Below are positions 8,320 to 19,740 of a DNA stretch of 64,000 nt, piece by piece. The notes beneath the pieces were generated by a model. The model was not told the origin of the DNA, did not search any database, and was given only the letters and a program-made list of their open reading frames with translations. Every line of letters starts with the position of its first letter. Position 1 is the stretch's first letter. The DNA comes from Pseudomonadota bacterium (GTDB lineage: Bacteria > Pseudomonadota > Gammaproteobacteria > Acidiferrobacterales > Acidiferrobacteraceae), in contig JAKARI010000014.1 of assembly GCA_021819245.1 (NCBI GenBank), forward strand, positions 1-64,000. The letters are read 5' to 3'. Made by a program: the position numbers and the translations under genes.

Positions 8320-10040
8320 CCGGCCCGCGTCCTCATATCGCCGTCAGGGGCCAGGCAGGGTTCGGGCGCTCGGCGTTCGTGATGACGCTCATGCTCGCAG
8401 CGCTCGCCCTGCTGGCCGTGCGGGCCTTCTATCTGCAGGTCCTGGATGCGCCCTTTCTGCGCCGCGAGGCCCGGCGCCAGACCATTGAAACCGTGCAACA
8501 AGAGGGTCATCGCGGTATGATCGTCGACCGTCACGGCCAGCCGCTTGCGATCAGCACTCCCGTCGATTCCCTCTGGGCCAACCCCCAGATCCTTTTGAAG
8601 GAGCCCGCGGTGTGGCCGCGCCTCGCGCACGCGATCGGATGGCGCATGGCGACATTCGAGGATGCGCTCCATGCGCAAAGGCACGAGCAATTCATGTACT
8701 TGCGCCGCGAGGTGGATCCACGGTATGCGCAAGGCGTGCTCGCCTTGCGCATACCCGGGGTCGCCTCGCAACGCGAATATCGCCGCTACTACCCGGCAGG
8801 GCCGGTGGCCGCGACCTTGATCGGCTTTACCAACATCAACGACCAGGGTCAGGACGGGGTGGAGCTCGCCTACAATTCCGTGCTGAGCCCACGTCGCGGG
8901 CGGGCGATTGTGGTTCGCGACGGCCTGGGCGAGCCGATCGCCGTGCGGCGCGGGCGAAGGCCGCCCCGTCCGGGCCATACCCTCGTGCTGAGCATCGATG
9001 AGCGCATCCAGTATCTGGCCTATCGCGAACTCCTTAAGGCGGTACGCTATCATGACGCGCGCAGCGGCTCGGTGATCGTGCTGGATGCGCGCAACGGGCA
9101 GGTGCTGGCCCTGGCCAATGTCCCGAGCTTCAATCCCAACACCCGCAGCGACCTAGACAGCAGCTACTACCGCGACCGCGCGGTGACCGATGTCATCGAG
9201 CCTGGGTCTTCTCTCAAACCGTTTACGATTGCGCTGGCGCTGCAATCCGGGCGCATTACCCCCCATACCCTGGTCAGCACCTCCCCTGGCAGCTACTGGG
9301 TGGGGCCCGATCGGATCAGCGATGTCGGGGACTTCGGGCTCATCGATGTCTCCCATGTCATCGCCGAGTCCAGCAATGTCGGGGCCTCCAAGATCGCCTT
9401 GACGACACTCACGCGCCGCGCCATGTACCGCAACTTTTTGCGTCTGGGGTTCGCGCAGTCGACGCATAGCGGCCTGCCCGGTGAGTCGAGCGGCTTTTTG
9501 AGCCCGCCGGATACCTGGGAGCCGATTCAAAAGGCGACCTTGTCCTTTGGTTATGGCATATCCGTGACACCCATGCAGATGGCGCGCGCCTATACCGTGT
9601 TCGCCGATGGCGGGGTGTTGAGGCCCATCAGCATTCTGAAGGCCGCGATGCAGTCGCCCGGACGGCGGGTGTTTTCCCGAACCGTAGTCAGTGAGATGCG
9701 CCATATGCTGGAGCTCGCGGCGAGCCCCGTCGGCACGGGCGCCAACGCCGATGTGGTGAATTATCGCGTGGCCGGCAAGACCGGGACTGCGCATATCGCT
9801 GACGCTACGGGGTATCATAAGCACCGCTACGTGGCCTCTTTTGGGGGGTTTGCGCCAGCCTCCGATCCGCGGCTCGTGATCTTCGTTGACGTCCGGGATC
9901 CCCGTAAGCACGGATATTATGGGGCGCAGTGCGCAGCCCCGGTGTTTCGCAAGGTCATGACCGGTGCCCTGCGGATTCTGAATATACCGCCCGACAATCC
10001 GGTCACCATCATGGCGCGTGCGCGCACGAGGTGGTCATGA
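8316..10040 (+). CDS. ftsI: Septal transpeptidase FtsI (PBP3)
   Basis: A 574-residue class B penicillin-binding protein that cross-links septal peptidoglycan. One N-terminal membrane helix (near 25-45) is followed by the pedestal domain (GMIVDRHGQPLAIS). The transpeptidase domain has SSLK at 298-301 with catalytic Ser298, SSN at 352-354 and KTG at 488-490. The start at 8316 overlaps the ftsL stop (ATGA). It works with FtsW, encoded further down the same operon. Confidence 0.97.
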   Translation: MTGPRPHIAVRGQAGFGRSAFVMTLMLAALALLAVRAFYLQVLDAPFLRREARRQTIETVQQEGHRGMIVDRHGQPLAISTPVDSLWANPQILLKEPAVWPRLAHAIGWRMATFEDALHAQRHEQFMYLRREVDPRYAQGVLALRIPGVASQREYRRYYPAGPVAATLIGFTNINDQGQDGVELAYNSVLSPRRGRAIVVRDGLGEPIAVRRGRRPPRPGHTLVLSIDERIQYLAYRELLKAVRYHDARSGSVIVLDARNGQVLALANVPSFNPNTRSDLDSSYYRDRAVTDVIEPGSSLKPFTIALALQSGRITPHTLVSTSPGSYWVGPDRISDVGDFGLIDVSHVIAESSNVGASKIALTTLTRRAMYRNFLRLGFAQSTHSGLPGESSGFLSPPDTWEPIQKATLSFGYGISVTPMQMARAYTVFADGGVLRPISILKAAMQSPGRRVFSRTVVSEMRHMLELAASPVGTGANADVVNYRVAGKTGTAHIADATGYHKHRYVASFGGFAPASDPRLVIFVDVRDPRKHGYYGAQCAAPVFRKVMTGALRILNIPPDNPVTIMARARTRWS

Positions 10041-11494
10041 CGGCAATGCTGGCCGCGCTTCTGGCGGGCATCCGCGAGATCGGACCGGGTGCCGATCGGC
10101 CGATCTCGGCGCTCAGTCTCGACAGCCGGACGGTGGTACCGGGCGCGCTCTTCATGGCCTTGGCCGGTACCAGTCAGGATGGCCGCCGTTTCATCAGCGA
10201 TGCGGTCGCGCGCGGCGCGGCCGCGGTCGTGTGCGAGAACGGGGCCGATGCCTGGCTGGGGGCGGTTCCGGTCATGGCCTGTGCGGGCCTGCGCCGCCAG
10301 GTCGGGGTCATGGCCGACCGTTTCTACGGGCACCCATCGCAGGCCTTGTCGGTCATCGGGGTGACCGGGACCAATGGCAAGACCACGACCAGCCATCTCA
10401 TCGCCCATGCCCTGAATACCCGCAGCCCCTGCGCGCTGATCGGGACACTGGGCAACGGCTTCCCGGGCGCCCTGGTGCCGGCCGACCGCACGACGCCGGA
10501 TGCGATATCCGTGCATCGCTGGCTCGATCGCTTTCGGCGCGAGGGGGCGAGTGCGGCCTCCCTGGAGGTGTCCTCGCATGCCCTCGACCAAGGCCGGGTC
10601 GTAGGGGTGCGTTTTGCGGGCGCGGTCTTTACGAATCTCACGCGCGATCACCTGGATTATCACGGAGATATGGCACGCTACGGCGAGGCCAAGGCCCTGC
10701 TCTTTGCCGTGCCGGATATCGCGTTCGCGGTCCTAAACAGTGACGATCCCTTTAGTGAGGTCTTGGCGGGCCGATTGTCCCCGGGGGTTCGGGTATGGCG
10801 TTATGGGGGCACGGGCGATGTCCGCATCGAGGACGCACGCGCGACCCCTCGGGGTCTCGAGATCGCATTGGCGGTCCCCGAGGGTCCCGTGACCTTAAAG
10901 AGCCCCTTGTTTGGGTCCTTCAATGTCTACAATCTGGCGGCGGCGCTCACCACGCTGCTTGCCCTGGGCTGGCAGGCGCGTGATGCCGCCAGCGCCCTGG
11001 CCACCGTCACCCCCATTCCGGGACGCATGGAGCCGGTGCCGGGGCGGGCCGATCAGCCGTTCGTGGTGGTGGATTACGCCCATACCCCGGATGCCCTGGA
11101 AAAGGCCCTGGCGGGCGCGCGCGTGCATGCCGCAAAACGGGTCATTTGCGTCTTCGGATGCGGCGGCGACCGTGACCGAGGCAAGCGCTCACTCATGGGG
11201 GCCTGCGCGAGCCGCTATGCCGATCTCGCGATCGTGACCCATGACAATCCGCGCCATGAAGACCCCGATCGCATCATCGCCGATATCCTGAGCGGGGTTC
11301 CGGATGAGGCCCGGGCGCGGTTCGTCGTGATGGGCGACCGCCAGGCCGCGATCGCCCATGCCTTGCGCGAGGGGTCCGCGGGGGACGTCGTGGTCATTGC
11401 CGGCAAGGGGCACGAGGAGTATCAGCAGTTCGGTGACCGCCGGGTCCCGTACAGCGATCGCCTCACCGCCCGCCAGCTCCTGGGGGCGCCATGA
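10037..11494 (+). CDS. murE: UDP-MurNAc-tripeptide synthetase
   Basis: A 485-residue cytoplasmic Mur ligase that adds the third amino acid to UDP-MurNAc-L-Ala-D-Glu. The ATP loop is GVTGTNGKTTTSHLIAH. DNPR at 403-406 (THDNPRHEDP) is the signature for meso-diaminopimelate rather than lysine, as expected in a Gram-negative cell. PFVVVDYAHTPDALEKAL lies in the C-terminal domain. The ATG at 10037 overlaps the ftsI stop and its own stop overlaps murF. Confidence 0.97.
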   Translation: MTAMLAALLAGIREIGPGADRPISALSLDSRTVVPGALFMALAGTSQDGRRFISDAVARGAAAVVCENGADAWLGAVPVMACAGLRRQVGVMADRFYGHPSQALSVIGVTGTNGKTTTSHLIAHALNTRSPCALIGTLGNGFPGALVPADRTTPDAISVHRWLDRFRREGASAASLEVSSHALDQGRVVGVRFAGAVFTNLTRDHLDYHGDMARYGEAKALLFAVPDIAFAVLNSDDPFSEVLAGRLSPGVRVWRYGGTGDVRIEDARATPRGLEIALAVPEGPVTLKSPLFGSFNVYNLAAALTTLLALGWQARDAASALATVTPIPGRMEPVPGRADQPFVVVDYAHTPDALEKALAGARVHAAKRVICVFGCGGDRDRGKRSLMGACASRYADLAIVTHDNPRHEDPDRIIADILSGVPDEARARFVVMGDRQAAIAHALREGSAGDVVVIAGKGHEEYQQFGDRRVPYSDRLTARQLLGAP

Positions 11495-12828
11495 TGACGA
11501 TCGATGAGGCCGCGCAGGCGATCGGGGCGGGGCCCGCGGCCTCGGGATGGATCGAGAGTGTGGCGACCGACACCCGGACCATGACGCCTGGCTGCCTCTT
11601 CTTCGCCTTGCGGGGCGCGCGCTTTGATGGCCATGCCTTCTTGCGTGATGCCGCCGCCCAGGGGGCGGTTGCGGCCGTGACCGACCGCCCCTGCGAGCCC
11701 GGCTGGCCCCCTTGTCTCGTGGTCCCGGATACCCGCCTGGCCTTGGGGCGTCTGGCCGCCTACTGGCGGCGCAAGATGGGCGCGCGGGTGCTCGCGGTGA
11801 CCGGCAGCAATGGCAAGACCAGCGTCAAGGAGATGACCGCCCGGATACTGGCGGTCGAGCAATCGGGCATCGCGACCCGCGGCAACCTCAATAACGACAT
11901 CGGGGTGCCGCTCACCCTCCTGCGCCTGCGGCCCAGCCATCGCTATGCGGTGATCGAGATGGGCATGAACCGGCACGGCGAGATCGCCGCCCTGGCGGCG
12001 CTGGCCGCCCCGGATGTGGCGGTGGTGACCAACGCCGGGCACGCGCATCTCGCAGGCCTTGGCACGGTCGAGGCCGTGGCCCGCGAGAAGGGGTCCCTGT
12101 ATCCGGCCCTCGGCCCGGGCGGTATCGCCATCATCAATGCCGACGATCCGTATGCCGCCTATTGGCGGGGGCTCGCCCGCGGGCCGGTGTGGACCTATGG
12201 CTTGAGCGCGTCGGCGGATGTGTCGGCCCGGTTTACTTTAGGCGGCCAGGGCACGGAGCTTGCCATCGAGGCCCGCGGGTGGACTGCCGCCCTGCCCGTG
12301 CGGCTTGCGGTACTGGGGCGGCACAACGTGGCCAATGCCCTGGCCGCCACGGCCCTGTCCCTGGCCGTCGGCGCCTCGCGCGACGCCATCGCCGTGGGGC
12401 TTGCCCGGACGGTGCCCGTTGCCGGGCGCCTGGAGGGTGTCGCGGGGCGCGCCGGCTCGCGTGTGATCGATGATAGCTACAACGCCAATCCGGATTCGGC
12501 GCGGGCCGCGCTCGCGGTGCTCGCCGATCTGCCGGGCGAGCGGTGGTTCGTGTTGGGCGACATGGCGGAATTGGGCGAGGGGGGCGCTGCGCTGCATCGG
12601 TCGTTTGGCGAGGCGGCATCGGCCGCCGGCATCGAGCACCTGTGGACGCTGGGCACGCTATCGGCCGAGGCCAGCCGCGCGTTTGGCGGTGGCGCCCGGC
12701 ATTACGAGGACCAGGAGACGCTCTTGCGGGATCTGCAGGCGGCACTCCATAAGGATGCCGTGGTATTGATCAAGGGATCGCGGAGCATGCGCATGGAGCG
12801 CCTAGTATCCGCCTTGCGTGCGAGTTGA
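11491..12828 (+). CDS. murF: UDP-MurNAc-pentapeptide synthetase
   Basis: A 445-residue Mur ligase that attaches D-Ala-D-Ala to the UDP-MurNAc tripeptide, the last cytoplasmic peptide-adding step. Visible motifs are [15 protein letters not shown] (ATP loop), [28 protein letters not shown] and [17 protein letters not shown]. It starts with ATGATG overlapping the murE stop. The 7-nt gap to mraY is one of the few real gaps in the first half of the cluster. Confidence 0.97.
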   Translation: MMTIDEAAQAIGAGPAASGWIESVATDTRTMTPGCLFFALRGARFDGHAFLRDAAAQGAVAAVTDRPCEPGWPPCLVVPDTRLALGRLAAYWRRKMGARVLAVTGSNGKTSVKEMTARILAVEQSGIATRGNLNNDIGVPLTLLRLRPSHRYAVIEMGMNRHGEIAALAALAAPDVAVVTNAGHAHLAGLGTVEAVAREKGSLYPALGPGGIAIINADDPYAAYWRGLARGPVWTYGLSASADVSARFTLGGQGTELAIEARGWTAALPVRLAVLGRHNVANALAATALSLAVGASRDAIAVGLARTVPVAGRLEGVAGRAGSRVIDDSYNANPDSARAALAVLADLPGERWFVLGDMAELGEGGAALHRSFGEAASAAGIEHLWTLGTLSAEASRAFGGGARHYEDQETLLRDLQAALHKDAVVLIKGSRSMRMERLVSALRAS

Positions 12829-12835
12829 GGGTCGA

Positions 12836-13912
12836 ATGTTTCTGCTCATCATGAAGGTATTTGCCGCCTCATCCGCCACGGGCCTCCTCGTGTGGCGCGC
12901 CCTATTCGCGTTCCTGACGGCGTTTGCCCTGGGGGTTGCCATGGGCCCTGCCATGATCCGCAGGCTTGCCGCGCGCCAGATCGGCCAGACGGTCCGCAAG
13001 GATGGCCCGCAAAGCCATTATCACAAGGCCGGCACGCCGACTATGGGCGGGCTGCTCATCGTGTTCGCGATCACGGCCTCGACCATCCTGTGGATGCGTC
13101 CCGCGAGCGGCGCGACATGGGTCGCGCTCGCCACCCTCATCGCGTTTAGCGTCATCGGCTGGGCCGACGATTACGTGAAGCTTCTTCATAAAAACCCGCG
13201 CGGGATAGGTGCGCGCGCGAAGTTCACCTCGCAGACCGTGGCCTCGCTCGCGGCCGCGGCCGCGATCTACATCCTGGCGCACAAGGGGCCCGATACCGGA
13301 TTCTACATACCCTGTGTGGCCCGTCCGCTCGCGGAGCTCGGCGCATTTTCCTTTGTCGCGCTGGGGTTCCTGGTGATCACGGGTTCCAGCAACGCCGTCA
13401 ATCTGACCGATGGCCTAGACGGGCTTGCCGCCTTCCCCACGGCGCTTGTCGCGCTTGCGCTCGGCGTGCTCGCCTACATTGCGGGTTCCGCGCATCTGGC
13501 CGCGCAGGTCAGTCATCCTTTCGTGCCCGGCGCGCGCGAGCTCGCCGTGTTTTGCTGTGCGATCGTAGGTGCTGCGCTTGCCTTCCTCTGGTTTAACGCC
13601 TATCCCGCGCAGGTGTTTATGGGTGATGTCGGGGCCCTGGCCTTAGGCGCCGCCCTGGGTGTGGTGGCGGTGGTGATTCGCCAGGAGATCCTGCTTTTCA
13701 TCATGGGCGGCGTGTTCGTGGCTGAGACCTTCTCGGTCATGCTCCAGGTCGGGTCATTCAAGCTGACTGGGCGGCGCCTGTTCAGAATGGCCCCACTGCA
13801 CCATCATTTCGAGCTCAAGGGATGGCCCGAATCACGCGTGATCGTGCGTTTCTGGATCATTACCATCGTCCTCGTGCTGGTGGGGTTATCGACCCTCGGG
13901 GGGCGGGCATGA
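12836..13912 (+). CDS. mraY: Phospho-MurNAc-pentapeptide transferase MraY
   Basis: A 358-residue polytopic membrane enzyme (about ten helices) that transfers phospho-MurNAc-pentapeptide to undecaprenyl phosphate to make lipid I. Diagnostic segments are [39 protein letters not shown] and [17 protein letters not shown] near the C-terminus. I choose the ATG at 12836 (MFLLIMKV) with a GAGGG site 6 nt before it. A GTG at 12818 would add six residues and overlap murF. Its stop overlaps murD. Confidence 0.97.
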   Translation: MFLLIMKVFAASSATGLLVWRALFAFLTAFALGVAMGPAMIRRLAARQIGQTVRKDGPQSHYHKAGTPTMGGLLIVFAITASTILWMRPASGATWVALATLIAFSVIGWADDYVKLLHKNPRGIGARAKFTSQTVASLAAAAAIYILAHKGPDTGFYIPCVARPLAELGAFSFVALGFLVITGSSNAVNLTDGLDGLAAFPTALVALALGVLAYIAGSAHLAAQVSHPFVPGARELAVFCCAIVGAALAFLWFNAYPAQVFMGDVGALALGAALGVVAVVIRQEILLFIMGGVFVAETFSVMLQVGSFKLTGRRLFRMAPLHHHFELKGWPESRVIVRFWIITIVLVLVGLSTLGGRA

Positions 13913-15258
13913 CGGAGCGGGCGGTCGTGCTGGGGCTGGGCGAGACCGGCTTGTCGTGCGTAAGTTATCTACGCGCTCAGGGCTATGAGGTCACGGTGTG
14001 CGACACGCGCGCCGCCCCGCCGCTCCTTGGGTCACTGCGCACCCGCCACCCGCAGGTGCCGGTGCTCCTGGGTGATTTTCGCAAAGAGGTCCTGACCACG
14101 GCCGATCTGCTGGTGGTAAGCCCGGGGCTCTCGCTCAAGGAGCCGGCCATCGCCGCGGCACGGGATCAGGGCGTGCCGACGGTCGGCGATATCGAATTGT
14201 TCGCGCGCGCCTGTCTTGCACCCGTTATTGCCATAACCGGATCCAACGGCAAGAGCACCGTCACCACGCTGGTCGGCGACATGCTCGCGCGCGCCGGGCT
14301 CGACGTCGCAGTCGGCGGCAATATCGGCATCCCCGCGCTGACCTTGCTCGATCGGCCGGCACCCGACATCTATGTGCTCGAACTTTCGAGCTTCCAGCTC
14401 GAGACCACCGCGAGCCTGAATGCCCAGGCGGCCACGGTCCTGAACATAAGCCCCGATCACATGGACCGCTACGAAGATCTCTCGGACTACGCGCATGCCA
14501 AGGTGCGCATCTTCAGCGGGGTGGGGCGGATGGTCATCAATCGCGACGATCCTTGGGTCGTGGCCATGGGCCATGAAGACCGGGAGGTCGTGACATTCGG
14601 GCTCGGGCGGCCGACAGGACATGATTTCGGGCTTATAGACCATGCCGGGGCGCCATGGCTCGCGCGCGGGCGCGAGCCCGTGCTGGCGGAGGCCGCGGTG
14701 CCCGTTCCGGGGCGCCACAATGTCGCCAATGTCCTGGCCGCGTTTGCGCTCGCCACCGCCGCGAGCCGTGACTTCGAGGCCATGGCCCAGGCGGTGCGGG
14801 AGTTTCGCGGTCTGGCCCACAGGACGCAGATCGTCGCTAAGCGCGACGGCATCGATTGGATAGATGATTCCAAGGGCACCAATGTCGGTGCAACCGCCGC
14901 GGCCATGGCCGGCCTCGCTGGTCCGGTGGTGCTGATTGCAGGCGGCGACGGCAAGGGCGCGGATTTCACGCCTCTTGCCGCAAGCGTGCGTGGAAAGGCG
15001 CGCGCGGTGGTATTGATCGGGCGCGACGCCGCGCGTATCGAAGAGGCCTTGCGCGGCTGTTGTCCGATCGTCCATGCCCGCGATATGGACGAGGCGGTAC
15101 TCTTGGCGCGCGAGCAGGCGCATTCCGGAGATCAGGTGCTGTTGTCCCCGGCCTGCGCGAGTTTCGATATGTTCCGGAATTACGCCCATCGTGGCGAGGT
15201 ATTCGCCGATGCGGTCCGGCGGCATGTGGCAGGCAGCGCGGAGGATACCCATGGCTGA
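13909..15258 (+). CDS. murD: UDP-MurNAc-L-Ala:D-Glu ligase
   Basis: A 449-residue Mur ligase that adds D-glutamate to UDP-MurNAc-L-Ala. The N-terminal Rossmann-like [13 protein letters not shown] binds the UDP substrate. [17 protein letters not shown] is the ATP loop, and [20 protein letters not shown] and [13 protein letters not shown] are family-typical. It starts at 13909 with an ATGA overlap with mraY and runs 8 nt into ftsW. Confidence 0.97.
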   Translation: MTERAVVLGLGETGLSCVSYLRAQGYEVTVCDTRAAPPLLGSLRTRHPQVPVLLGDFRKEVLTTADLLVVSPGLSLKEPAIAAARDQGVPTVGDIELFARACLAPVIAITGSNGKSTVTTLVGDMLARAGLDVAVGGNIGIPALTLLDRPAPDIYVLELSSFQLETTASLNAQAATVLNISPDHMDRYEDLSDYAHAKVRIFSGVGRMVINRDDPWVVAMGHEDREVVTFGLGRPTGHDFGLIDHAGAPWLARGREPVLAEAAVPVPGRHNVANVLAAFALATAASRDFEAMAQAVREFRGLAHRTQIVAKRDGIDWIDDSKGTNVGATAAAMAGLAGPVVLIAGGDGKGADFTPLAASVRGKARAVVLIGRDAARIEEALRGCCPIVHARDMDEAVLLAREQAHSGDQVLLSPACASFDMFRNYAHRGEVFADAVRRHVAGSAEDTHG

Positions 15259-16399
15259 CGCACAACACGCCGCCGTCGTGCGCCGCCCGCCGCCGCTAGA
15301 CAGCGTCCTTTTATATACCGTGCTGGCATTGCTCGGGCTCGGGCTCGTCATGGTGTACTCGGCATCGGCATTCGTTGCGGTTCACGAGGTCGACTACAGC
15401 ACCTATTACCTGTGGCACGACATCGTCAATACCGCGCTCAGCGTCATTACGCTGGCGGTGGTGGTGCGCATCCCGGTCGCGGTGTGGCGCCAGGTCTCGC
15501 CCTATCTCCTGATGGCGGGGCTCGCAGCCCTGATCATGGTCCTGATCCCGCACATTGGGGTGCGCGTCAATGGTTCGGCGCGCTGGTTGTCTTTGGGTGT
15601 CATCAATATCCAGCCCTCCGAGTTCCTGAAATTGTTCCTGGTCCTTTATCTCGCCGGCTATCTGGTGCGGCGCAAGGACCGTCTGAGCGAGTTTACCCAT
15701 GGCATCCTGACGGTCGCGACGTTGCTCATGGTGACCGGGGTGCTGCTGTTGCTCGAGCCGGATATGGGCAGCGAGGTGATCTTGTGGGCGGTCGCCTTCG
15801 GCATGCTGTTTGTAGGCGGTGTGCGTCTCAGCCACTTCGTCGCGGTGGTGGTCTCGGGGGTGGGGGCCGGCGTGCTGCTGATTCTGGCATCGCGCTACCG
15901 GGAGGATCGGGTCATAGGCTTTTTGCACCCGTTCGCGCGCGCGCGCGGCGACGGCTACCAGTTGGTCCAATCCCTCATGGCCTTCGGGCGCGGCGGGTGG
16001 CTGGGGCGTGGGCTCGGCTTGAGCATTCAGAAGCTCTACTATCTGCCGGCCGCGCATACCGATTTTCTGTTCGCCATCATCGCCGAGGAGCTCGGCCTGG
16101 TCGGCGTGCTGGTGGTCATCGGACTCTTTGCCGTCCTCGTGACCCGTGCCTTTCAGATTGCCGAGGCGGCGCGGCGCGACGGCGATCTCTACGCCTGTTA
16201 TGTCGCCGAGGGGGTCGCCATCCTCATCGGTCTGGAGGCCATCATCAATATGGGGGTCGACATGGGGGTTTTGCCGACCAAGGGGCTCGCCCTGCCATTG
16301 TTGAGCTATGGTGGCTCGAGTACGTTGATGAGCTGCACGGCGCTCGGGCTCTTGTTGCGCATCGATCGCGAGCGCAAGGCCCAGGGGGCATCGCGATGA
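15251..16399 (+). CDS. ftsW: Septal peptidoglycan glycosyltransferase FtsW
   Basis: A 382-residue SEDS-family integral membrane protein that polymerises lipid II at the septum with FtsI. Typical segments are VMVYSASAF, GSARWLSLGVINIQPSEFLKL, LEPDMGSEVI, HTDFLFAIIAEELGLVG and the C-terminal LPLLSYGGSSTLMSC. The ATG at 15251 lies 8 nt inside murD, and no better start is seen in the upstream frame, which is murD in another phase. Confidence 0.97.
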   Translation: MADAQHAAVVRRPPPLDSVLLYTVLALLGLGLVMVYSASAFVAVHEVDYSTYYLWHDIVNTALSVITLAVVVRIPVAVWRQVSPYLLMAGLAALIMVLIPHIGVRVNGSARWLSLGVINIQPSEFLKLFLVLYLAGYLVRRKDRLSEFTHGILTVATLLMVTGVLLLLEPDMGSEVILWAVAFGMLFVGGVRLSHFVAVVVSGVGAGVLLILASRYREDRVIGFLHPFARARGDGYQLVQSLMAFGRGGWLGRGLGLSIQKLYYLPAAHTDFLFAIIAEELGLVGVLVVIGLFAVLVTRAFQIAEAARRDGDLYACYVAEGVAILIGLEAIINMGVDMGVLPTKGLALPLLSYGGSSTLMSCTALGLLLRIDRERKAQGASR

Positions 16400-17472
16400 C
16401 GACCGTTCTGATCGCCGCCGGCGGCACGGGGGGCCATGTGTTTCCGGCCCTTGCCGTGGCGCGGGCATTGCGTGCCGAGGGTGTGGAGGTCGCATGGATC
16501 GGGACAGAGCGCGGGCTTGAGGCGCGCGTCGTGCCGGCGGCCGGATTCTCCGTGGACTGGATTGCGATCCAGGGTTTGCGGCGCGGATCCGCGCGCGATC
16601 TCATAGGGTTGCCGGCACGCCTCCTGGCCGCGCTCTGGCAGACCTACCGGATCTTCCGGCGGCGGCGGCCGGACGTGGTGCTTGCGCTCGGGGGATTTGT
16701 CGCAGGGCCTGGCGGGATCGCGGCCTGGCTTACGCGCACCCCGCTTGTCGTGCATGAGCAAAATGCCCTGGCCGGCCTTACCAATCGCTACCTTGCGCTC
16801 GTTGCCGACCGCGTACTCTGTGGTTTCCCGGATGCGTTTCGCTCCTTGCCCGGGGCGGTGCATACCGGCAATCCGGTGCGCGCCGAGATTCAAAACGTTG
16901 CGCATCCCGAGATCAGGCTCAAAGGTCGCGCACCCCCGTTGCGCGTCCTGGTCGTGGGCGGCAGCCAAGGGGCCTCGATATTGAACACCGTCTTGCCCCA
17001 GGCCGTGGCGCTGATCGATCCGGCGTACCGCCCCGTCGTTCACCATCAAACCGGGGATCGAGGGCTTTCCGCAACCGGCGAGGCCTATGCCGCGCGCGGC
17101 ATAGACGCGCGCGTGACCGCGTTTGTGGAGGACATGGCCGCCGAATACGCATGGGCGGACGTCGTTGTGTGCCGGGCGGGCGCCATGACGATTGCCGAGT
17201 TGTGCGCGGTCGGGATTGCCGCCGTGCTGGTCCCGTTCCCGCACGCCACCGACGATCACCAGACCGCCAACGCCCGCTTTCTCGTGGATCGCGAGGCTGC
17301 GTTGTGCGTCCCGCAGGCGGAGTTCTCCCCGTCCCATGTCGCGGAACTTCTCGAGGGGTTCGCGCGCTCGCCCGAGGTCGGCGTGCGCATGGCTGAGCGC
17401 AGCCGCGCATTCGCGATGCCCGACGCCACGGAGCGCATCGTGGCGGCGTGTCTGGAGGCAGCCCATGCATAA
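16396..17472 (+). CDS. murG: MurG, lipid II synthase
   Basis: A 358-residue peripheral membrane GT-B glycosyltransferase. It adds GlcNAc to lipid I on the cytoplasmic face of the inner membrane. It has the N-terminal [16 protein letters not shown] loop, [36 protein letters not shown] and [15 protein letters not shown] in the donor-binding half. It starts at an ATGA overlap with ftsW; the long open frame upstream is ftsW read in another phase. Confidence 0.97.
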   Translation: MTTVLIAAGGTGGHVFPALAVARALRAEGVEVAWIGTERGLEARVVPAAGFSVDWIAIQGLRRGSARDLIGLPARLLAALWQTYRIFRRRRPDVVLALGGFVAGPGGIAAWLTRTPLVVHEQNALAGLTNRYLALVADRVLCGFPDAFRSLPGAVHTGNPVRAEIQNVAHPEIRLKGRAPPLRVLVVGGSQGASILNTVLPQAVALIDPAYRPVVHHQTGDRGLSATGEAYAARGIDARVTAFVEDMAAEYAWADVVVCRAGAMTIAELCAVGIAAVLVPFPHATDDHQTANARFLVDREAALCVPQAEFSPSHVAELLEGFARSPEVGVRMAERSRAFAMPDATERIVAACLEAAHA

Positions 17473-18856
17473 CGTTCATCGCATTCATTTCGTGGGCATA
17501 GGCGGGGCCGGCATGTGCGGAATCGCCGAGGTCCTGCATAATCTCAAATTCGAGGTCTCGGGCTCGGATGCCGCCGAGAGCGCAACGACCCGGCGGCTTG
17601 CGAGCTTGGGGATCAAGGTCCACATCGGGCATGACCAAAGCCTCGTATGCGCCCAGGACGTGGTCGTGGTGTCGTCTGCAATCATGCCCGACAATCCCGA
17701 GGTTGTGGCGGCGCACGCGGCCAAGATCCCGGTGATTCCGCGTGCCGAGATGCTAGGCGAGCTCATGCGCTTGCAGCAGGGCGTGGCGGTTGCCGGTACG
17801 CACGGCAAGACCACGACCACGAGCCTCGTCGCCAGCGTTCTTGGGCAGGCCGGGCTCGATCCCACGTTCGTGATAGGGGGCCGCCTCAACAGCATAGGCA
17901 GCCATGCGCGACTCGGGCGCGGGCGCTATCTCGTAGCCGAGGCCGACGAGAGCGACGCCTCGTTCCTGCACCTTCAGCCCCTGATTGCGATCGTCACGAA
18001 CATCGATTCCGATCATATGGGCACGTACGGCGGGGACTTTCAGCGATTAAAGCAGGCGTTTCTGGCGTTCCTGCACAACCTGCCGTTCTATGGGCTTGCC
18101 ATCGTCTGCATCGACGATCCCGTGATACGCGAATTGCTGCCCGCCATCCATAAGCCGGTGCTGACTTACGGCGTGAGCGAAGATGCCGGGATGCGCGCCC
18201 ATGCCATCGTTCAGGAAGGGCAGAACATGCATTTTACGGTGGCCTATCAAGGTGAAGAGGCGTGGCTTACGGCGTCCCTGCGCCATCCCGGCCGCCACAA
18301 TGTCCTAAACGCGCTTGCCGCCATAGCCGCGGGCCACGAGCTCGGCGCCAAGCGCGAAGACATAGCCCGCGGGCTGAGGATCTTCTCGGGTATCGGGCGC
18401 CGTTTCCAGATCAACGCCCTCTCCGAATTTCCGGGGGGCGATGTGCTTTTCGTGGACGACTATGCGCACCATCCTCGCGAGATCCAGGCGACGCTGGCGG
18501 CGGCGCGCGGGGGATGGCCGGATCGGCGCCTCGTGGTGATTTTTCAACCGCACCGCTATACACGCACGCACGACCTGCTCGAGGATTTCGCAGCGGCGTT
18601 GGCCGACGTCGACAATCTGTTCGTCACCGAGGTCTACGGCGCGGGCGAGGCCCCCATAAGCGGGGCCGACGGCCGCGCCCTGTGCCGCTCGCTGCGCGCA
18701 CGCGGGCGCCATCCGGTGTTTGTTGAAAGCCTGGCCGATTTGCCGCGGGTCCTGTCTCCGGTCGTGGCCGCGAACGATCTTGTGCTGACGCTTGGTGCCG
18801 GCAACATCGGCCAGGCCGCCCTGACCCTGCCCGATGCCCTGAGGGCGGCGCCATGA
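17465..18856 (+). CDS. murC: UDP-MurNAc:L-Ala ligase
   Basis: A 463-residue enzyme that adds L-alanine to UDP-MurNAc and starts the stem peptide. [17 protein letters not shown] is the N-terminal nucleotide loop, [14 protein letters not shown] the ATP loop, and [12 protein letters not shown] and [14 protein letters not shown] are family-typical. The ATG at 17465 overlaps murG by 8 nt and the stop overlaps murB by 4 nt. Confidence 0.97.
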   Translation: MHNVHRIHFVGIGGAGMCGIAEVLHNLKFEVSGSDAAESATTRRLASLGIKVHIGHDQSLVCAQDVVVVSSAIMPDNPEVVAAHAAKIPVIPRAEMLGELMRLQQGVAVAGTHGKTTTTSLVASVLGQAGLDPTFVIGGRLNSIGSHARLGRGRYLVAEADESDASFLHLQPLIAIVTNIDSDHMGTYGGDFQRLKQAFLAFLHNLPFYGLAIVCIDDPVIRELLPAIHKPVLTYGVSEDAGMRAHAIVQEGQNMHFTVAYQGEEAWLTASLRHPGRHNVLNALAAIAAGHELGAKREDIARGLRIFSGIGRRFQINALSEFPGGDVLFVDDYAHHPREIQATLAAARGGWPDRRLVVIFQPHRYTRTHDLLEDFAAALADVDNLFVTEVYGAGEAPISGADGRALCRSLRARGRHPVFVESLADLPRVLSPVVAANDLVLTLGAGNIGQAALTLPDALRAAP

Positions 18857-19740
18857 GCGTCCCGACCCCTATGAAAGACAGCGTCGTGCGCCATAACGAA
18901 CCGCTGTCCGGCCACACGACCTGGCGCGTCGGCGGGCCGGCTGATCTCTTTTATGTGCCTCCCACGGTCGCGGCGCTCGCGGCGTTTCTTGCGGCGCATC
19001 GTGACCTTCCCTTGCTGTGGCTTGGGCTTGGCAGCAACACCCTGGCGCGGGATGGCGGATTTAGGGGGGTCGTCATAGCCACCGCCGGCGGGCTTTCCAC
19101 CATCGGCCTGTCCGACAAAAGGGTGCGCGCCGAGGCCGGGGTGCCGCTCGCCAAGCTTGCGCGCTTTAGCGCGCAATCCGGGTTTATGGGCCTTGAGTTT
19201 CTCGCGGGCATACCAGGCACGGTGGGCGGGGCGCTGGCGATGAATGCGGGGGCCGGCGGACACGAGATCTGGGAGTACGTCGTCGCGGTCGAGACTATCG
19301 ACAGGCAGGGCCGGATCACGAGACGCACGCGCGAGGACTTCGAGGTCGGCTACCGCCATGCCACATCATCCCGCGAGGAATGGTTCGTGGGCGCCTTCTT
19401 CAACTTGGCGCCCGGTGATACCGAGGCTGGCATGGCCCGTATTCGCGAGCAGCTGGCGTTGCGCAATCGCACCCAGCCGCTGCATACCGCCAATGCCGGA
19501 TCGGTATTCCGCAACCCACCGGGCGATTATGCCGGGCGCCTGATCGAGGCGGCCGGCCTCAAAGGGCTGCGTGAAGGGGGCGCAATGGTCTCGCCGCGGC
19601 ACGCCAATTTCATCGTCAACGATGGCACGGCGAGCGCGGCTGATATAGAGCGCCTGATCGACCGGGTCCGCTCACGGGTTCGGGAACAGACCGGCATAGT
19701 GCTAGGCCTTGAGGTCAAGATCGTGGGAGACGCGCCATGA
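18853..19740 (+). CDS. murB: UDP-N-acetylenolpyruvoylglucosamine reductase
   Basis: A 295-residue FAD enzyme of the short MurB type that reduces the enolpyruvyl group to give UDP-MurNAc using [19 protein letters not shown] and [19 protein letters not shown] bind [12 protein letters not shown] carries the conserved catalytic serine, and LIEAAGLKG and [10 protein letters not shown] follow. It lies between murC and ddl with 4-nt overlaps on both sides. Confidence 0.97.
   Translation: MSVPTPMKDSVVRHNEPLSGHTTWRVGGPADLFYVPPTVAALAAFLAAHRDLPLLWLGLGSNTLARDGGFRGVVIATAGGLSTIGLSDKRVRAEAGVPLAKLARFSAQSGFMGLEFLAGIPGTVGGALAMNAGAGGHEIWEYVVAVETIDRQGRITRRTREDFEVGYRHATSSREEWFVGAFFNLAPGDTEAGMARIREQLALRNRTQPLHTANAGSVFRNPPGDYAGRLIEAAGLKGLREGGAMVSPRHANFIVNDGTASAADIERLIDRVRSRVREQTGIVLGLEVKIVGDAP

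Noticed and set aside
15412-16395. Long N-terminal extension of murG
   Set aside because: It lies wholly within ftsW in another phase. The glycine-rich MurG N-terminus begins at ATG 16396.
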